Origin: Streptomyces olivaceoviridis
GTDB taxonomy: Bacteria > Actinomycetota > Actinomycetes > Streptomycetales > Streptomycetaceae
Reading direction: 5' to 3'
NCBI RefSeq assembly: GCF_014650115.1
Contig: NZ_BMUI01000001.1
Span: forward strand, 620,001-684,000
DNA: 64,000 nt
Shown: piece after piece, positions 1 through 8,803 of the stretch
Layout of the letters: the number at the start of each line of letters is the position of its first letter
Position numbering within the stretch: the stretch's first letter is position 1
Notes under the pieces: model-generated
The model's input: the letters and a program-made list of their open reading frames with translations, nothing else
Told to the model about the DNA's origin: nothing
The model's database searches: none
Program-made: the position numbers and the translations under genes

Positions 1-74
1 CCCGGGGGAGGGTTCAGGGCCGCGGTGATCTGCGCCGGCGTCGGGCGGAGTACCAGGTCGTGGTCGTGGGTCAC
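1..74 (-). CDS. partial gene, possible thiamine-pyrophosphate enzyme (5' end only)
   Basis: Only about 24 codons are in the window; the gene continues past the left edge. A GTG start overlaps the agmatinase TGA in a GTGA arrangement, the usual sign of translational coupling. The visible N-terminus reads [21 protein letters not shown] recall a thiamine-pyrophosphate-binding protein at this position next to agmatinase genes in streptomycetes, but the visible residues cannot prove it. The coupling suggests it is the third gene of the symporter-agmatinase operon. Confidence 0.55.
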   Translation of the reverse strand, partial: MTHDHDLVLRPTPAQITAALNPPP

Positions 75-1051
75 TTCGCTTCCGCGTCCTTCCGGGCCGC
101 CGCGATCTGGCGGCTCATGATGGTGGTCAGTTCGTACGCCGTGTGGGAGGCGGCGACCGAGGTGATCTCGGCGTTGTCGTACGCCGGGGCCACCTCGACG
201 ACGTCCGCCGACACCAGGTTGCAGCCGGCCAGCCCGCGCAGGATCTCCAGCAGCTCGCGGGAGGTCATGCCGCCCGCCTCCGGCGTGCCGGTGCCGGGCG
301 CGTGGGCCGGGTCGAGGCAGTCGATGTCGATGGAGATGTACAGCGGGCGGTCGCCGATGCGCTGGCGCAGCTGGTCGGCCACCTCGTCGGCGCCCCGGCG
401 GTAGACGTCGGCGGAGGTGACGATGCCGAAGCCCATCTTCTCGTCGTCCGTCAGGTCCTGCTTGCCGTACAGCGGGCCGCGGGTGCCGACGTGGGACAGG
501 GCGGAGGTGTCGAGGATGCCCTCCTCGACCGCGCGGCGGAACGGGGTGCCGTGCGTGTACTCGGCGCCGAAGTAGGTGTCCCAGGTGTCCAGGTGGGCGT
601 CGAAGTGCAGCAGGGCGACCGGGCCGTGCTTCTTCGCCACCGAGCGCAGCAGCGGCAGCGCGATGGTGTGGTCGCCGCCGAGGGTCATCAGCCGGGCGCC
701 GGTGCCGAGCAGGTCGTCGGCGGCGGCCTCGATGGTCTCGACGGCCTCGTTGATGTTGAACGGGTTCACGGCGATGTCGCCGCCGTCCGCGACCTGGGCG
801 AGGGCGAACGGGGAGGCGTCCTGCGCCGGGTTGTAGGGGCGCAGCAGCCGGGACGCCTCACGGATGGCGTTGCCGCCGAAGCGGGCGCCCGGCCGGTACG
901 AGACGCCGGAGTCGAACGGCACGCCCACGACGGCGACGTCGGCGGTCCCGACCTCGTCCAGGCGGGGCAGCCGGGCGAAGGTCGCGGGTCCGGCGTACCG
1001 CGGGACGCGGGAGGAGTCGACGGGGCCGCGGGGCGTCTCGTTGCTGCTCAT
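71..1051 (-). CDS. speB: agmatinase / ureohydrolase-family protein
   Basis: A 326-aa cytoplasmic arginase/agmatinase-family enzyme, expected to hydrolyse agmatine to putrescine and urea with a binuclear Mn centre. All metal-ligand motifs are visible: GGDHT, DAHLD (within HFDAHLDTW) and SIDIDCLDP, followed by the family motif GTGTPEAGG. The start was set at MSSNETPRG because a GAAAGAAGG ribosome site lies about 10 nt upstream; longer reading frame upstream is antisense to the symporter frame and implausible. It lies 56 bp after the symporter and overlaps the next gene by 4 bp. Related guanidino acids such as 4-guanidinobutyrate are alternative substrates, since family motifs do not settle specificity. 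Confidence 0.85.
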   Translation of the reverse strand: MSSNETPRGPVDSSRVPRYAGPATFARLPRLDEVGTADVAVVGVPFDSGVSYRPGARFGGNAIREASRLLRPYNPAQDASPFALAQVADGGDIAVNPFNINEAVETIEAAADDLLGTGARLMTLGGDHTIALPLLRSVAKKHGPVALLHFDAHLDTWDTYFGAEYTHGTPFRRAVEEGILDTSALSHVGTRGPLYGKQDLTDDEKMGFGIVTSADVYRRGADEVADQLRQRIGDRPLYISIDIDCLDPAHAPGTGTPEAGGMTSRELLEILRGLAGCNLVSADVVEVAPAYDNAEITSVAASHTAYELTTIMSRQIAAARKDAEAK

Positions 1052-1107
1052 GGTGAAATGCCTTCTTTCCAGCGCTTCATCGCGCTTGTACTGCTTTCCC
1101 TGTGACT

Positions 1108-2568
1108 CTACTGGTGAGCCGGGACCGGTTCGGACGGAAGTTCGGGGGAGCGTCCGGCGAGGCGCTCGCGCCAGGTGGCGAGGACCGTCTCGTCGGTGGG
1201 CCGCGTGGCCAGGGAGACGGCGACGTAGGCCGCGAGGGAGGCCAGCAGGCCGTAGTAGACGGGCTCGTTGGCGAGGATGCCGTAGCCGGCCATCAGGCCG
1301 ACGACGGCGAGGCCGCCGACGATCACGGAGGCCAGCGCGCCCTGGACCGTGCCGCGCTTCCACAGCAGACCGCCCAGGATGGGCACCAGCAGGCCGCCGA
1401 CGAGGAGGTTGTACGCAACGGTGAGCGCCTCGACCACGTTGTTCAGGGCGATCGCCGTGCCGATCACGACGAGGCCCATGACCAGGATGAACACGCGGTT
1501 GCCCGTGACCTCGTCGTGGTCGTCGCCGTCCCGTCGCACGACCCCGCGCAGACGGGACCAGATGTCGTTGTTGGCGACCGTGGCGCAGGCGATCAGGGCG
1601 CCGGAGGACGTCGACATCACGGCGGCGAGGGCGGCGGCCAGGACCAGTCCGCGCACGCCGACGGGGAGTTCGTCCTTGACGATGGTGGCGAAGGCGTCGT
1701 CGGGGCTGCCCAGCTTGGGGTAGAGCACCTTGGCGGCCGTGCCGATCACCGCGCCGGCCAGGGCGTAGGCCAGGCAGTAGGTCCCGGCCACCGTGCCGCC
1801 CCACTTGGCGGTCCTGTCGCTGCGGGCGGTGAACACCCGCTGCCAGATGTCCTGGCCGATCAGCATGCCGAACGTGTAGATCAGGACGTAGGTGAAGATC
1901 GTCTCGCCGCCGATGCCCAGCGGGTCGAAGTACCCGGTCGGCAGCTTGGCCTTCATCTCGGAGAAGCCGCCCGCCTTGACGACCGCGATCGGCAGGAGCA
2001 GGAGCAGCACACCGATGGTCTTGACGACGAACTGGACCATGTCGGTCAGGGTGATGGACCACATGCCGCCGAGGGTCGAGTACGCGACGACGATCGAGCC
2101 GCCGAGGATGATCGCGACCGTGCGGTTCATGTCGAAGAGCACGTCGAAGATCGTGGCGTAGGCGATGGTGGAGGTCACCGCGAGCATGAGGGTGTACGCC
2201 CACATGACGACGCCGGAGATCACGCCGGCCCGGCCGCCGTAGCGCAGGTCGAGCATCTCGGAGACCGTGTACACCTTCAGGCGGGCGATCCGGGCCGAGA
2301 AGAAGACGGAGAGGGCGAGCAGGCCGAGGCCGATGGTGAAGACCATCCAGGCGCCGGAGAGGCCGTACTGGTAGCCGAGGCCCACACCGCCGATGGTGGA
2401 GGCGCCGCCGAGGACGATCGCCGCCATGGTGCCGGAGTACATGGCGGGCCCGAGGCGGCGGCCGGCCACCAGGAACTCGCTCTTGGACTTGGCGCGGCGC
2501 ATGCCCCACCAGCCCATGGCGAGCATGCCGGCGAGATAGACGACGATCACTGTGTAGTCGACGGCCAT
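1108..2568 (-). CDS. sodium:solute symporter (SSS family)
   Basis: A 486-aa integral membrane protein made almost entirely of hydrophobic segments, starting [20 protein letters not shown]. The length and the early motif [22 protein letters not shown] fit the sodium/solute symporter family (about 13 transmembrane helices). The start is supported by an AAGGAGGG site 6 nt upstream. It is the first gene of a minus-strand operon with the agmatinase and is divergent from the PucR regulator across 191 bp. From this context it may import agmatine, another guanidino compound or a related nitrogen source. The substrate is inference. Confidence 0.85.
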   Translation of the reverse strand: MAVDYTVIVVYLAGMLAMGWWGMRRAKSKSEFLVAGRRLGPAMYSGTMAAIVLGGASTIGGVGLGYQYGLSGAWMVFTIGLGLLALSVFFSARIARLKVYTVSEMLDLRYGGRAGVISGVVMWAYTLMLAVTSTIAYATIFDVLFDMNRTVAIILGGSIVVAYSTLGGMWSITLTDMVQFVVKTIGVLLLLLPIAVVKAGGFSEMKAKLPTGYFDPLGIGGETIFTYVLIYTFGMLIGQDIWQRVFTARSDRTAKWGGTVAGTYCLAYALAGAVIGTAAKVLYPKLGSPDDAFATIVKDELPVGVRGLVLAAALAAVMSTSSGALIACATVANNDIWSRLRGVVRRDGDDHDEVTGNRVFILVMGLVVIGTAIALNNVVEALTVAYNLLVGGLLVPILGGLLWKRGTVQGALASVIVGGLAVVGLMAGYGILANEPVYYGLLASLAAYVAVSLATRPTDETVLATWRERLAGRSPELPSEPVPAHQ

Positions 2569-2759
2569 GTGGGGCCCTCCTTCGCGCACTGTCCGGTGGC
2601 GTGTCGTGCGGGTGCTTCGGGGATGTGTCGGCAGCGGCTCGCGGGGACATCCGCCCGTACCCGCGGCTGCCGTGCCCCTTGAGGCTAGGTGGCCGGAAAG
2701 CGACTGCGAAGTGTACGTTTCATCCATATGAACGGGGCGGGATGGAGGGAACGCACACC

Positions 2760-4337
2760 ATGCCCGAGACGATCGCCCCGGCGGTCCCGCCGACCCCACC
2801 GGTCACGCTCCAGGCACTGCTGGCCCGGGACGACCTCGCCCTGCGGCAGATCGCCGGGCCGGCGGACCCGGGGATCGTGATCCACTGGGCGCACACCTCG
2901 GAGATGGCCGACCCCTACCCCTATCTGCTGGGCGGCGAGCTGCTGCTCACGGCCGGGGTGCACATCCCCGAGGCGGCCGGCTCGGGCACCTACTTCGACG
3001 ACTACGTCGCGCGGATCGTGGCGGCGGGCGGCGCGGCCCTCGGCTTCGGGGTGGCCCCCGTGCACGACACGGTCCCGCGCGCCCTGGTCGCCGCCTGCGA
3101 CCGGTACGGCCTGCCGCTGCTGGAGGTCCCGCCGCACACCACGTTCTCCGCGGTGGCCCGCGCGGTCTGGCAGCTGATGGCACAGGCCCGGCTGGCCGAG
3201 CTGCGCCGGGTCACCGAGGCCCAGCAGAGTCTGGCGGCTGCCGCCTCCCGGCCGGATCCGGTCCCCTCGGTGCTGCGCCAGCTGGCCCAGCGCCTGGGCG
3301 GCCGGGCGGTGCTCTACGGGCCCGACGGCACGGAGATCGCGGGGGCGGGCCGGGAGACACCGCAGGGCGCGCGGAGGGCGTTGGCGGAGCTGGCGGGGGT
3401 GGTCAGACACCCGACCGCTCCCCCACCGACCGCTCCCCGCGGCCGACCGCACCCGACCCCTTCCGCATCGAAGGCACCGAACGCACCGAAGACACCGAGC
3501 GCACCGAGCGCACCGGCCCCCCGCCCGCACCCCACCTCCGCCACCGACACCCACGGCGCCACCCACCTCGCCGTCTACGCCCTCGGGGCCGGGGAAGGGT
3601 TCGTGCTCGGGGTGGCCGCCCCCCGCCGCGACCCGGGTGATCACACCATCGCCTCCGTCGCCGCCGTCCTGCTGGCCCTGCTGACCGGTGAGCACCAGAG
3701 CGGGGCCGGGGCGGCCCGGTCCTCCGCGCTCGTCCGGCTGCTGCTGGGCGCCCCGCCCGAGGAGGTGGCGCCGCTGCTCGGCACCGGGCAGTGGCTCGTG
3801 GTGCACGCGCGGCCGGAGGCCCAGGCCCCGGACGCGGTCGCCGCCTCCGCGCTGGGCGCCGCCCTGGGCTCACCCCTGGTCGACCTCGCCCGCGACGTCG
3901 TACGGGTGCTGGTGCCGGCGGACCGCGAACCGGGGCCGCAGCCCGGCTGGACGCTCGGGGTGAGTGCCGCGGCCGGGCCCCGTGAGTGGCCGGCCGCCGA
4001 CACCCAGGCCGCCCGCGCCCTCGCCCGGGCCCGTGCCACCCGCACCCCGCTGGTCCGGCACGCGGCCCGGCCGGCGCTGGCGGACCTGGTGCCGCGGGCG
4101 GACGCCGAGACCCACGCCCGTACGCTGCTCGCCCCCCTCGCGGGGCAGGCCGCGCTCGCCGACACCCTGCGCACCTGGCTGTCCCTGCACGGCAGTTGGG
4201 ACCGTACGGCGGTGGCGCTGGACGTGCACCGCAACACCGTGCGGCAGCGGATCGCCCGCTGCGCCGCCCTGTTGGCCGCCGACCTGGACGATCCGGACGT
4301 GCGCATGGAGCTGTGGTTCGCGCTGCGCCGTGACTGA
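2760..4337 (+). CDS. PucR-family transcriptional regulator
   Basis: A 525-aa regulator. Residues 10-130 match the PucR N-terminal ligand-sensing domain (VTLQALLARDDLALRQIAG). The C-terminus carries the PucR helix-turn-helix (LRTWLSLHGSWDRTAVALDVHRNT split around SWD and VRQRIARC). Between them, at about residues 220-265, is an unusual low-complexity Pro/Ala/Ser/Thr linker made of short KAPNAPKTPSAPSAP-like repeats. The ATG was chosen because GGAGGGA lies 7 nt upstream. PucR proteins usually control purine or amine catabolism. Divergence from the symporter-agmatinase operon suggests it controls those genes. Confidence 0.85.
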   Translation: MPETIAPAVPPTPPVTLQALLARDDLALRQIAGPADPGIVIHWAHTSEMADPYPYLLGGELLLTAGVHIPEAAGSGTYFDDYVARIVAAGGAALGFGVAPVHDTVPRALVAACDRYGLPLLEVPPHTTFSAVARAVWQLMAQARLAELRRVTEAQQSLAAAASRPDPVPSVLRQLAQRLGGRAVLYGPDGTEIAGAGRETPQGARRALAELAGVVRHPTAPPPTAPRGRPHPTPSASKAPNAPKTPSAPSAPAPRPHPTSATDTHGATHLAVYALGAGEGFVLGVAAPRRDPGDHTIASVAAVLLALLTGEHQSGAGAARSSALVRLLLGAPPEEVAPLLGTGQWLVVHARPEAQAPDAVAASALGAALGSPLVDLARDVVRVLVPADREPGPQPGWTLGVSAAAGPREWPAADTQAARALARARATRTPLVRHAARPALADLVPRADAETHARTLLAPLAGQAALADTLRTWLSLHGSWDRTAVALDVHRNTVRQRIARCAALLAADLDDPDVRMELWFALRRD

Positions 4338-4415
4338 CGGCGACCGTGCGTGACCCCCGTCCCAGCGGGCGGCATGCCGAGGACGCGCGCCGGGCACTGC
4401 CCCACAATGGGAGGC

Positions 4416-5204
4416 ATGCCGATACCCGGGACACCCAGCCGCGCCCAGCTCGTCGACCACCTGGTGCGCACGCGTATCGCGGGGGACGTCGCCACGCCCC
4501 GCGAGAACAACCTCTCCCACTACCGCCAGCTCGCCAACGGTGTCCGCAACTACTGGCTCGGCCTGGAACTGGGCGACCGCTGGACGGACGAGCAGGACGT
4601 GCTCGCGGTCATGGCCGAGCGGGTGGGCGTCAACGACGACCCGGAGTACCGGTACGGGCAGGACACCATCGACCCCGAGTTGACGGTGGACGCCCTCGAC
4701 CGCATGGCGGCGCGGCTGCGCAAGGCGGCCGAGGACCGGCAGCGGGTGCTGTTCGCGACCGGGCACCCGGGCGGTCTGCTGGACGTCCACCGGGCCACGG
4801 CCGCCGCGCTGCGCGCCGCCGGCTGCGAGATCGTCGTCATCCCGGACGGGCTCCAGACGGACGAGGGGTACGTGATGCAGTTCGCGGACGTGGCCGTGCT
4901 GGAACACGGGGCGACGCTGTGGCACACCCACTCCGGTGAGCCGATGCGGGCCATTCTGACGGGACTTGAGCGGGAAGGGCGCCCGCTGCCGGACCTGGTG
5001 GTCGCCGACCACGGCTGGGCCGGGTACGCGGGACAGCACGGGGTCGACTCCGTGGGGTACGCCGACTGCAACGACCCGGCGCTGTTCCTCGCCGAGTCCG
5101 AGGGCACCGTGCAGGTCGTCGTCCCGCTGGACGACCATGTGGTGAGCCCGCGCCACTACGACCCGATGACGGCCTACCTGCTCGCCGCGGCGGGCCTCGT
5201 CTGA
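4416..5204 (+). CDS. conserved phosphatase-like protein
   Basis: A soluble protein of about 262 aa, MPIPGTPSRAQLVDHLVR onward. I recognise it as a conserved actinobacterial family commonly labelled phosphatase. Several clustered motifs could bind metal or phosphate: ATGHPGGLLDVHR, HTHSGEPMRA and DHGWAGYAGQHG. No standard phosphatase signature is complete, so the function is uncertain. The start is also uncertain: an in-frame ATG at 4407 gives three more residues, and the GGGAGG at 4409-4414 is too close to the chosen ATG. The gene converges with the Gly/His repeat gene on a terminator. Confidence 0.6.
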   Translation: MPIPGTPSRAQLVDHLVRTRIAGDVATPRENNLSHYRQLANGVRNYWLGLELGDRWTDEQDVLAVMAERVGVNDDPEYRYGQDTIDPELTVDALDRMAARLRKAAEDRQRVLFATGHPGGLLDVHRATAAALRAAGCEIVVIPDGLQTDEGYVMQFADVAVLEHGATLWHTHSGEPMRAILTGLEREGRPLPDLVVADHGWAGYAGQHGVDSVGYADCNDPALFLAESEGTVQVVVPLDDHVVSPRHYDPMTAYLLAAAGLV

Positions 5205-5246
5205 CAGGGCGCCACGCGGGACGTCTGATGTCCCGTCAACACCGAG

Positions 5247-5273
5247 GTGCGGCCCCGCAGGACGGGGCCGCAC
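5247..5273. terminator. bidirectional terminator hairpin
   Basis: An 11-bp perfect stem (GTGCGGCCCCG with CGGGGCCGCAC) and a 5-nt loop lie between two convergent genes. Confidence 0.7.
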
Positions 5274-5293
5274 GTCGTCAGTTCCCGGTCGGC

Positions 5294-5629
5294 TCAGTGA
5301 CCGCCGCCACCGCCGCCGTGGTCACCGCCACCACCGTGGTCGCCGCCACCACCATGGTCGCCACCGCCACCGTGGTCACCGCCACCACCGTGGTCGCCAC
5401 CGCCACCGTGGTCGCCACCGCCACCGTGGTCACCGCCACCACCGTGGTCGCCACCGCCACCATGGTCGCCACCGCCACCATGGTCGCCGCCATAGTCCCT
5501 GCTGTAGGAACTCTGGTCGGTGTGGTCCGCGGCTGAGGCGGTTGCGGCCGTGCCGATCGCGGCTCCTCCGGCCAGCAGCACACCGCTGGCGGAGATCGCG
5601 ACGAGACGCCTCGCTCGCTGTGATCGCAT
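5294..5629 (-). CDS. secreted Gly/His/Asp repeat protein
   Basis: A 111-aa protein. Residues 1-34 form a signal peptide (MRSQRARRLVAISASGVLLA then ATASA, AxA cleavage). After a short DHTDQSSYSRDYGG segment the whole mature region is ten tandem copies of the hexapeptide DHGGGG, ending GGH. The repeat is an 18-bp unit at 5297-5490 with synonymous drift at the His and Gly codons, so the repeat peptide appears conserved rather than a recent slippage product. The ATG has GGAAGG 7 nt upstream. Regular His-Asp pairs in flexible glycine suggest metal binding or a cell-surface role. No named family was recognised. Confidence 0.7.
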   Translation of the reverse strand: MRSQRARRLVAISASGVLLAGGAAIGTAATASAADHTDQSSYSRDYGGDHGGGGDHGGGGDHGGGGDHGGGGDHGGGGDHGGGGDHGGGGDHGGGGDHGGGGDHGGGGGGH

Positions 5630-5877
5630 GGGAATACCTTCCATTTCCATCGTCTCTCCCGGCTCCCTGGGGGAGGCGCGAGGTGGATGGCCGTCGCCGC
5701 TGCGAAAGGGGAAGAACGCGGCGCGGTCTTCAGGTGTCGCCGCAGCCAGGAGGAACTGGGGAACGAAACGGCGCCGGGCACCTCGTAACGGGTCTGCCGG
5801 GCATGCCGTTCACTGCGGCCTTCACTCAGAGAGCCTAGTCCCACATAGGTCACGCGTCATCTCGGAGGGCACCCGGG
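5630..5877. other. intergenic region, promoter of the repeat protein gene
   Basis: About 250 bp between the repeat-protein start and the thioesterase stop. No reading frame with a convincing ribosome site was seen. It presumably carries the promoter of the repeat-protein gene and the 3' end of the thioesterase message. No clear terminator was identified. Confidence 0.4.
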
Positions 5878-6759
5878 TCACGGCCGTCTCGGCACCCGGA
5901 CGACACCCTCCTGGATGACCGAGATGGCGAGCCGCCCGTCCTGGGTGTAGATGCGGGCCTGGCCGAGGCCCCGGCCGCCGTGCGCGGACGGTGACTCCTG
6001 GTCGTACAGCAGCCATTCGTCGGCCCGGAAGGGGCGGTGGAACCACATCGCGTGGTCCAGGGAGGCGCCGACGACGTCCCCGACGGCCCAGCCGCCGCGC
6101 CCGTGCGCGAGCAGCACGGAGTCGAGCAGGGTCATGTCGGAGACGTAGGTGGCGAGGACGACGTGCAGCAGGGGTTCGTCGACGGCGCCGCCGAGCTTGC
6201 CGTTGGTGCGGAACCACACCTGGGAGTGCGGCTCCCGCGGCTCGCCGTACCGCCCGTACGGCGGCTCGTCCACGTACCTGAGGTCGATCGCCTCGCGCGC
6301 CTCCAGGAACCGCTCCACGACGTCGGGGGCGAGGTGGCCGTAGCCGCCCAGGCGCTCCTGGGAGGTCGGCAGCGTCGCCGGATCGGGCGCGGTGGGCATG
6401 GGCGCCTGGTGCTCCAGCCCGTCCTCGTACACCTGGAAGGACGCCGACAGGTGGAAGATCGGCTTGCCGTGCTGCACGGCGACCACCCGGCGGGTGGTGA
6501 AGGACCGGCCGTCACGGATGCGGTCCACGGTGTACACGATCGGCGCGTCCGGGTCGCCGGGGCGCAGGAAGTACGCGTGCAGGGAGTGGGCGGGCCGGTC
6601 CGCGGGGACCGTCCGCCCGGCGGCGACCAGCGCCTGTGCCGCGACCTGCCCGCCGAAGACGCGGGGGACGACGGCGGAGCGGGACCGGCCGCGGAAGATG
6701 TTCTCCTCGATCTGCTCCAGGTCGAGCAGATCGAGGAGATCCTGGAGTGCCTGGCTCAT
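5878..6759 (-). CDS. tesB: acyl-CoA thioesterase II
   Basis: A 293-aa TesB-type thioesterase with two hotdog domains, hydrolysing acyl-CoA to free acid and CoA in the cytoplasm. The N-terminal half has the family core IFRGRSRS, RVFGGQVAAQALVAAGRTV and HSLHAYFLRPGD. The C-terminal half contains LDHAMWFHRPFRADEWLLYD and GRGLGQARIYTQDGRL, which are characteristic of TesB. The length matches the family. It lies 47 bp downstream of an acyl-CoA dehydrogenase on the same strand, and the two are probably cotranscribed. The pairing suggests control of CoA availability during acyl-CoA breakdown. Confidence 0.9.
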   Translation of the reverse strand: MSQALQDLLDLLDLEQIEENIFRGRSRSAVVPRVFGGQVAAQALVAAGRTVPADRPAHSLHAYFLRPGDPDAPIVYTVDRIRDGRSFTTRRVVAVQHGKPIFHLSASFQVYEDGLEHQAPMPTAPDPATLPTSQERLGGYGHLAPDVVERFLEAREAIDLRYVDEPPYGRYGEPREPHSQVWFRTNGKLGGAVDEPLLHVVLATYVSDMTLLDSVLLAHGRGGWAVGDVVGASLDHAMWFHRPFRADEWLLYDQESPSAHGGRGLGQARIYTQDGRLAISVIQEGVVRVPRRP

Positions 6760-6806
6760 GGTGTGCGGTTGTACCGGCCGGTGATCGCGCGCCGGTGTCC
6801 GGGGCC

Positions 6807-7964
6807 TTACAGGCCCATGTCCTTGGCGATGATCGTCTTCATGATCTCGCTGGTACCGCCGTAGATGCGGTTGACGCGGTTGTCCGCGTACAGGCGGGCG
6901 ATCGGGTACTCGTTCATGTAGCCGTAGCCGCCGTGGAGCTGGAGGCAGCGGTCGATCACGCGGTGGGCGACCTCGGTGCAGAAGAGCTTCGCGGAGGCGG
7001 CCTCGGCGGGGGTCAGCTCACCGGCGTCCAGGGCCTCCAGGGCGCGGTCGGCGACCGCCTCGGCGGCGTCCACCTCGGCCTGGCAGGCGGCCAGCTCGAA
7101 CTTGGTGTTCTGGAAGTGGGCGACCGGCTTGCCGAAGACGGTGCGCTCCTGCACGTAACTCTTGGCGAACCGCACGGCGGCCTTGGCCTGGGCGTAGGCG
7201 CCGAAGGCGATGCCCCAGCGCTCGGAGGCCAGGTTGTGGCCGAGGTAGGAGAAGCCCTTGTTCTCCTCGCCGAGCAGGTCCTCGACCGGGACCTTGACGT
7301 CGACGAAGGCCAGCTCGGCGGTGTCGGAGGTGCGCAGGCCCAGCTTGTCCAGCTTGCGGCCGATGGAGTAGCCCTCGGACTTGGTGTCCACGGCGAACAG
7401 GGAGATGCCGTGGCGGCGGTCCTCGGCGGTCGGCGCGGCGGTGCGGGCGCAGACGATCACCTTGTCGGCGTGCACACCGCCGGTGATGAAGGTCTTGGCG
7501 CCGTTGAGGACGTAGTGCGTGCCGTCCTCGGAGAGCTTGGCGGTGGTCTTCATGCCCGCGAGGTCGGAGCCGGTGCCCGGCTCGGTCATCGCGATGGCCC
7601 ACATCTCCTCGCCGGTGACGAACTTCGGCAGGTAGCGCTTCTTCTGCTCGTCGGTGGCGAGCATCTTGATGTAGGGCAGGGCGAGCAGCACGTGCACGCC
7701 GGAGCCGCCGAACTGCACGCCGGCGCGGGCGGTCTCCTCGTAGAGGACGGCCTCGAACTTGTGGGTGTCCAGGCCCGCGCCGCCGAACTCCTCGGGCACG
7801 CTGATGCCGAAGATGCCCAGCTCGCCGAGCTTGTAGTAGAAGTCGCGCGGCGCCTGGCCGGCGGCGAACCACTCGTCGTACACCGGCACGACCTCGGCCT
7901 CGATGAAGGCGCGGAGGGTCTCCCGGAACGCCTCGTGATCCTCGTTGAACACCGTACGGCGCAC
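6807..7964 (-). CDS. acyl-CoA dehydrogenase
   Basis: A 385-aa FAD-dependent acyl-CoA dehydrogenase of full length. The family signatures AIAMTEPGTGSDLAGMKTTA and QLHGGYGYMNEYPIARLYAD are present. The C-terminal motif is IYGGTSEIM. The residue that is catalytic Glu in medium-chain enzymes is Gly here, as in long-chain and isovaleryl types where the base sits elsewhere, so it is unlikely to be a classic medium-chain enzyme. It is followed by the thioesterase and preceded 145 bp upstream by a TetR gene. That gap has an inverted repeat CCGTAC-N6-GTACGG at 8017-8034 that could be an operator. Confidence 0.9.
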   Translation of the reverse strand: MRRTVFNEDHEAFRETLRAFIEAEVVPVYDEWFAAGQAPRDFYYKLGELGIFGISVPEEFGGAGLDTHKFEAVLYEETARAGVQFGGSGVHVLLALPYIKMLATDEQKKRYLPKFVTGEEMWAIAMTEPGTGSDLAGMKTTAKLSEDGTHYVLNGAKTFITGGVHADKVIVCARTAAPTAEDRRHGISLFAVDTKSEGYSIGRKLDKLGLRTSDTAELAFVDVKVPVEDLLGEENKGFSYLGHNLASERWGIAFGAYAQAKAAVRFAKSYVQERTVFGKPVAHFQNTKFELAACQAEVDAAEAVADRALEALDAGELTPAEAASAKLFCTEVAHRVIDRCLQLHGGYGYMNEYPIARLYADNRVNRIYGGTSEIMKTIIAKDMGL

Positions 7965-8109
7965 GCCGTCACCTCCACGTACCTGACATCGGCATGTCTA
8001 AGCGCTTGCTCACTCACCGTACCGGCGAGTACGGAATCCCGTCCAGGGGGGTCCCGCCGTAACGCTCGTCACGCTCCTGTCGCCGACCTGTGTGAACAGC
8101 GCGGCCGGG

Positions 8110-8706
8110 CTACTCCTCGCCCGCCGCCTCGAAGGCGCCCCGCGCCATGCGGTGCAGCAGGGCCGCCGTCGTGCCCCGGCCGGGCAGCGTGCCGGCGCGG
8201 CCGAGGTGGGGGGTGGAGTTGAGCAGCCCGAAGACCGAGTGGACGGCCGAGCGGGCGGCCGGTTCGGTCAGGCCCGGGTACACCGCGCGGACCACCTCCA
8301 CCCACAGCTCCACGTACTGCCGCTGGAGCTGCCGCACCAGCTTGCGGTCGCTGTCCCGCAGGCGGTCCAGCTCGCGGTCGTGCAGGGTGATCAGCGGGCG
8401 GTCGTCCAGGGCGAAGTCGATGTGGCCCTCGATCAGGGAGTCGAGGATGCGGGTCGCGGGGACCCCGTCGGCCTCCGCCAGCCGGCGCTTGGCCCCGGTC
8501 AGCAACTGCCCGCTGATGCCCACCAGCAGTTCGGCGAGCATCGCGTCCTTGCCCGGGAAGTGCCGGTAGAGGCCGGGGCCGCTGATGCCGACCGCGGCGC
8601 CTATCTCGTCGACGCCGACGCCGTGGAACCCGCGCTCGGCGAACAGCCGGGCGGCCTCCTTGAGGATCTGCTCACGGCGGGTGGGGGCGTCGGTTCTGGT
8701 GACCAT
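8110..8706 (-). CDS. TetR-family repressor of the acyl-CoA genes
   Basis: A 198-aa TetR regulator. Residues 8-55 are the helix-turn-helix domain (RREQILKEAARLFAERGFHG, GISGPGLYRHFPGKDAML). The rest is an all-helical ligand domain (TetR C-terminal type common in actinobacteria). It is divergent from the leucine catabolic operon, and the 97-bp gap carries two related 16-bp palindromes. It probably represses that operon and itself in the absence of an acyl-CoA effector. Orthologous TetR genes sit at the same place in other streptomycetes, as I recall. Confidence 0.88.
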   Translation of the reverse strand: MVTRTDAPTRREQILKEAARLFAERGFHGVGVDEIGAAVGISGPGLYRHFPGKDAMLAELLVGISGQLLTGAKRRLAEADGVPATRILDSLIEGHIDFALDDRPLITLHDRELDRLRDSDRKLVRQLQRQYVELWVEVVRAVYPGLTEPAARSAVHSVFGLLNSTPHLGRAGTLPGRGTTAALLHRMARGAFEAAGEE

Positions 8707-8728
8707 GCCGACAATTCTAGACAGCGAG

Positions 8729-8744
8729 GTTAGCGGTCGTTAAC
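8729..8744. promoter_or_regulatory. TetR operator 1
   Basis: GTTAGCGGTCGTTAAC, an imperfect palindrome. It shares the pattern GTTARCGnTCnTTAAC with the second site 28 bp away. Confidence 0.65.
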
Positions 8745-8756
8745 CTGGTGGCGATG

Positions 8757-8772
8757 GTTAACGCTCATTAAC
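8757..8772. promoter_or_regulatory. TetR operator 2
   Basis: GTTAACGCTCATTAAC, palindromic apart from the centre, 31 bp before the carboxyltransferase start. Two copies in the divergent promoter region fit cooperative TetR binding. Confidence 0.65.
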
Positions 8773-8803
8773 AGGTTCGATCACCGGTGAGGGGAACCGC
8801 AGG

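Noticed and set aside
1052..2650. Agmatinase frame extended upstream to about 860 residues
   Set aside because: The extension is an alternate frame of the symporter gene with extreme Arg/Pro composition. The real start has a ribosome site at 1051.
5297..5490. CRISPR array
   Set aside because: The 18-bp repeats have no spacers and are an in-frame coding hexapeptide repeat.
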